A DNA stretch of 64,000 bases, taken from Paenibacillus allorhizosphaerae. Its GTDB lineage: Bacteria > Bacillota > Bacilli > Paenibacillales > NBRC-103111. The DNA is taken from contig NZ_CAJVCE010000002.1 in NCBI RefSeq assembly GCF_910594985.1, forward strand, positions 124,001 to 188,000, given 5' to 3'. The first letter of the stretch is position 1; each line of letters begins with the position of its first letter. The position numbers and the translations under genes were made by a program. The notes beneath the pieces were generated by a model. That model ran no database searches and had not been told where the DNA came from. It saw only the letters and a program-made list of their open reading frames with translations. Positions 63,205 to 64,000 of this stretch are shown piece by piece.

Positions 63205-64000
63205 TGAAAAAACAGATGCTGTCGCAGCAAATTTACCGCTACTTTCTGATCGTCATTGTCATTTCGCTGTCTACGGTAGGCATCGTCACTTATTTTCAGT
63301 CCTCGCGCGCGCTGGACCGGCAAGTGCAGCAGTATATGAATCAGATGATCGATAGCGCTGCGTATCAGACCGATACGTATTTGCAAACGTATGAGTTGTT
63401 CAGCAATTCGTTTTCTTCCAACTCCGACGTGCGTGCTTTCCTGGAGATTCACCCGAACGACGCATACGAATATTACTATTACTCGGAACTAATTAAGAAG
63501 TTTGCGCAGGAATCGGTCGCCTCCATTACGACAATCTACAGGCAGCTGAACATGGTTTACGTCGTCGGGAGGCACGGCCGGTCCGTCATCTACGACAACC
63601 AGAACCTGCTGTTTCTCGACCCGTCGCTCATCAACAAACAGTTCGACTATTTGATGGAATCGACACCTGAGAAAGGCGAGATTAAGCTGCTGACGATGAG
63701 CATCCGAAAGGAAGATCAAGGTACCGTGGCGACGATGGCGCGCAAAGTACGCGGCTCGCAATACAGCGAAATTTTCAAAGGCGTCGTGGCCATCGAATTC
63801 AAACTTTCGGAGCTTGCAAAAATTTGGGATCGCATTAATCTGGGAAGAGACGGATATTTTTTTATCGTCGACAACGAAGGAAATTACATTTATCACCCGA
63901 ATATAGGAATGAACGAGCAAAAGCTGGATCCGTCGCTCGCGGGCCGTATTTTGGCAAGCGGCAACGGGCCGTTGATTGAATCGTACAATGGGGAGAAACG
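63204..64000 (+). CDS. Sensor histidine kinase (YesM-like), cut by the window end
   Basis: The N-terminal 265 residues of a membrane sensor kinase that should phosphorylate the regulator encoded just before it; the start overlaps that gene's stop (TAATG). The first helix is YFLIVIVISLSTVGIVTYF. It is followed by a large extracellular dCACHE-type sensor domain, including RDGYFFIVDNEGNYIYHPN near residue 215. The second helix, HAMP and kinase domains lie beyond the window. Confidence 0.88.
   Translation, partial: MKKQMLSQQIYRYFLIVIVISLSTVGIVTYFQSSRALDRQVQQYMNQMIDSAAYQTDTYLQTYELFSNSFSSNSDVRAFLEIHPNDAYEYYYYSELIKKFAQESVASITTIYRQLNMVYVVGRHGRSVIYDNQNLLFLDPSLINKQFDYLMESTPEKGEIKLLTMSIRKEDQGTVATMARKVRGSQYSEIFKGVVAIEFKLSELAKIWDRINLGRDGYFFIVDNEGNYIYHPNIGMNEQKLDPSLAGRILASGNGPLIESYNGEK

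Overview
The window looks like a chromosomal segment from a spore-forming, low-to-moderate-GC Gram-positive of the Paenibacillaceae (Paenibacillus/Cohnella type). The evidence is a gerP spore-coat cluster, a sporulation-type histidine kinase, S-layer homology domains, T-box control of threonyl-tRNA synthetase, YesM/YesN plus LplB/LplC-like sugar uptake genes, strong AGGAGG ribosome sites with frequent TTG/GTG starts, and many small Bacillales families (YfhH, YktB, YuiD, DUF1292, DUF1885, DUF2905). There is no rRNA operon, CRISPR array, insertion sequence or prophage.

Layout. 0-4.5 kb: 3-hydroxyacyl-CoA dehydrogenase translationally coupled to acetate kinase, then asnS-dnaD. 4.6-20.8 kb: the most unusual part, two neighbouring export cassettes. 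The first is a MacB-like ABC system (ATPase, membrane-fusion lipoprotein, FtsX-type permease, second ATPase with a fused AbrB-like domain, solute-binding lipoprotein, 733-aa secreted repeat protein). The second is an RND pump (pump, membrane-fusion lipoprotein, 575-aa secreted protein of the same repeat type). Both cassettes end in a related secreted beta-repeat protein, which suggests these proteins are working parts of the exporters. 20.8-26.3 kb: YjcG-like 2H phosphoesterase, PgpA, three tRNAs, the gerP germination genes with a divergent Hsp20-like gene, and a glyoxalase-fold protein. 26.3-33 kb: DUF2905, LigD-type ATP-dependent ligase, YbaK deacylase, YitT protein, KhtTU-like K+/H+ antiporter, and an AT-rich patch with a Nudix gene and a lone tRNA-Val.

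33-41.5 kb: methyltransferase-like protein, PilZ protein, YfhH, phytanoyl-CoA dioxygenase with AraC regulator, a secreted zincin metallopeptidase behind a perfect cre match, YuiD, and a membrane GGDEF-histidine kinase fusion. 41.5-46.5 kb: a complete arginine/proline-to-glutamate pathway (proline dehydrogenase, arginase, ornithine aminotransferase, and divergent P5C dehydrogenase) around a conspicuous palindrome. 46.5-58.2 kb: small secreted and conserved genes, HAD phosphatase, arginine/lysine/ornithine decarboxylase, MFS exporter, a cytochrome c fused to three SLH domains, thrS behind two tandem T-boxes, a secreted helical-repeat protein and YktB. 58.4-64 kb: a carbohydrate ABC importer (two permeases, binding lipoprotein) followed by an AraC-type response regulator and a sensor kinase cut by the window end.

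All function calls come from reading motifs and family resemblance by eye; no database search was run. Promoters and operators are pattern matches.
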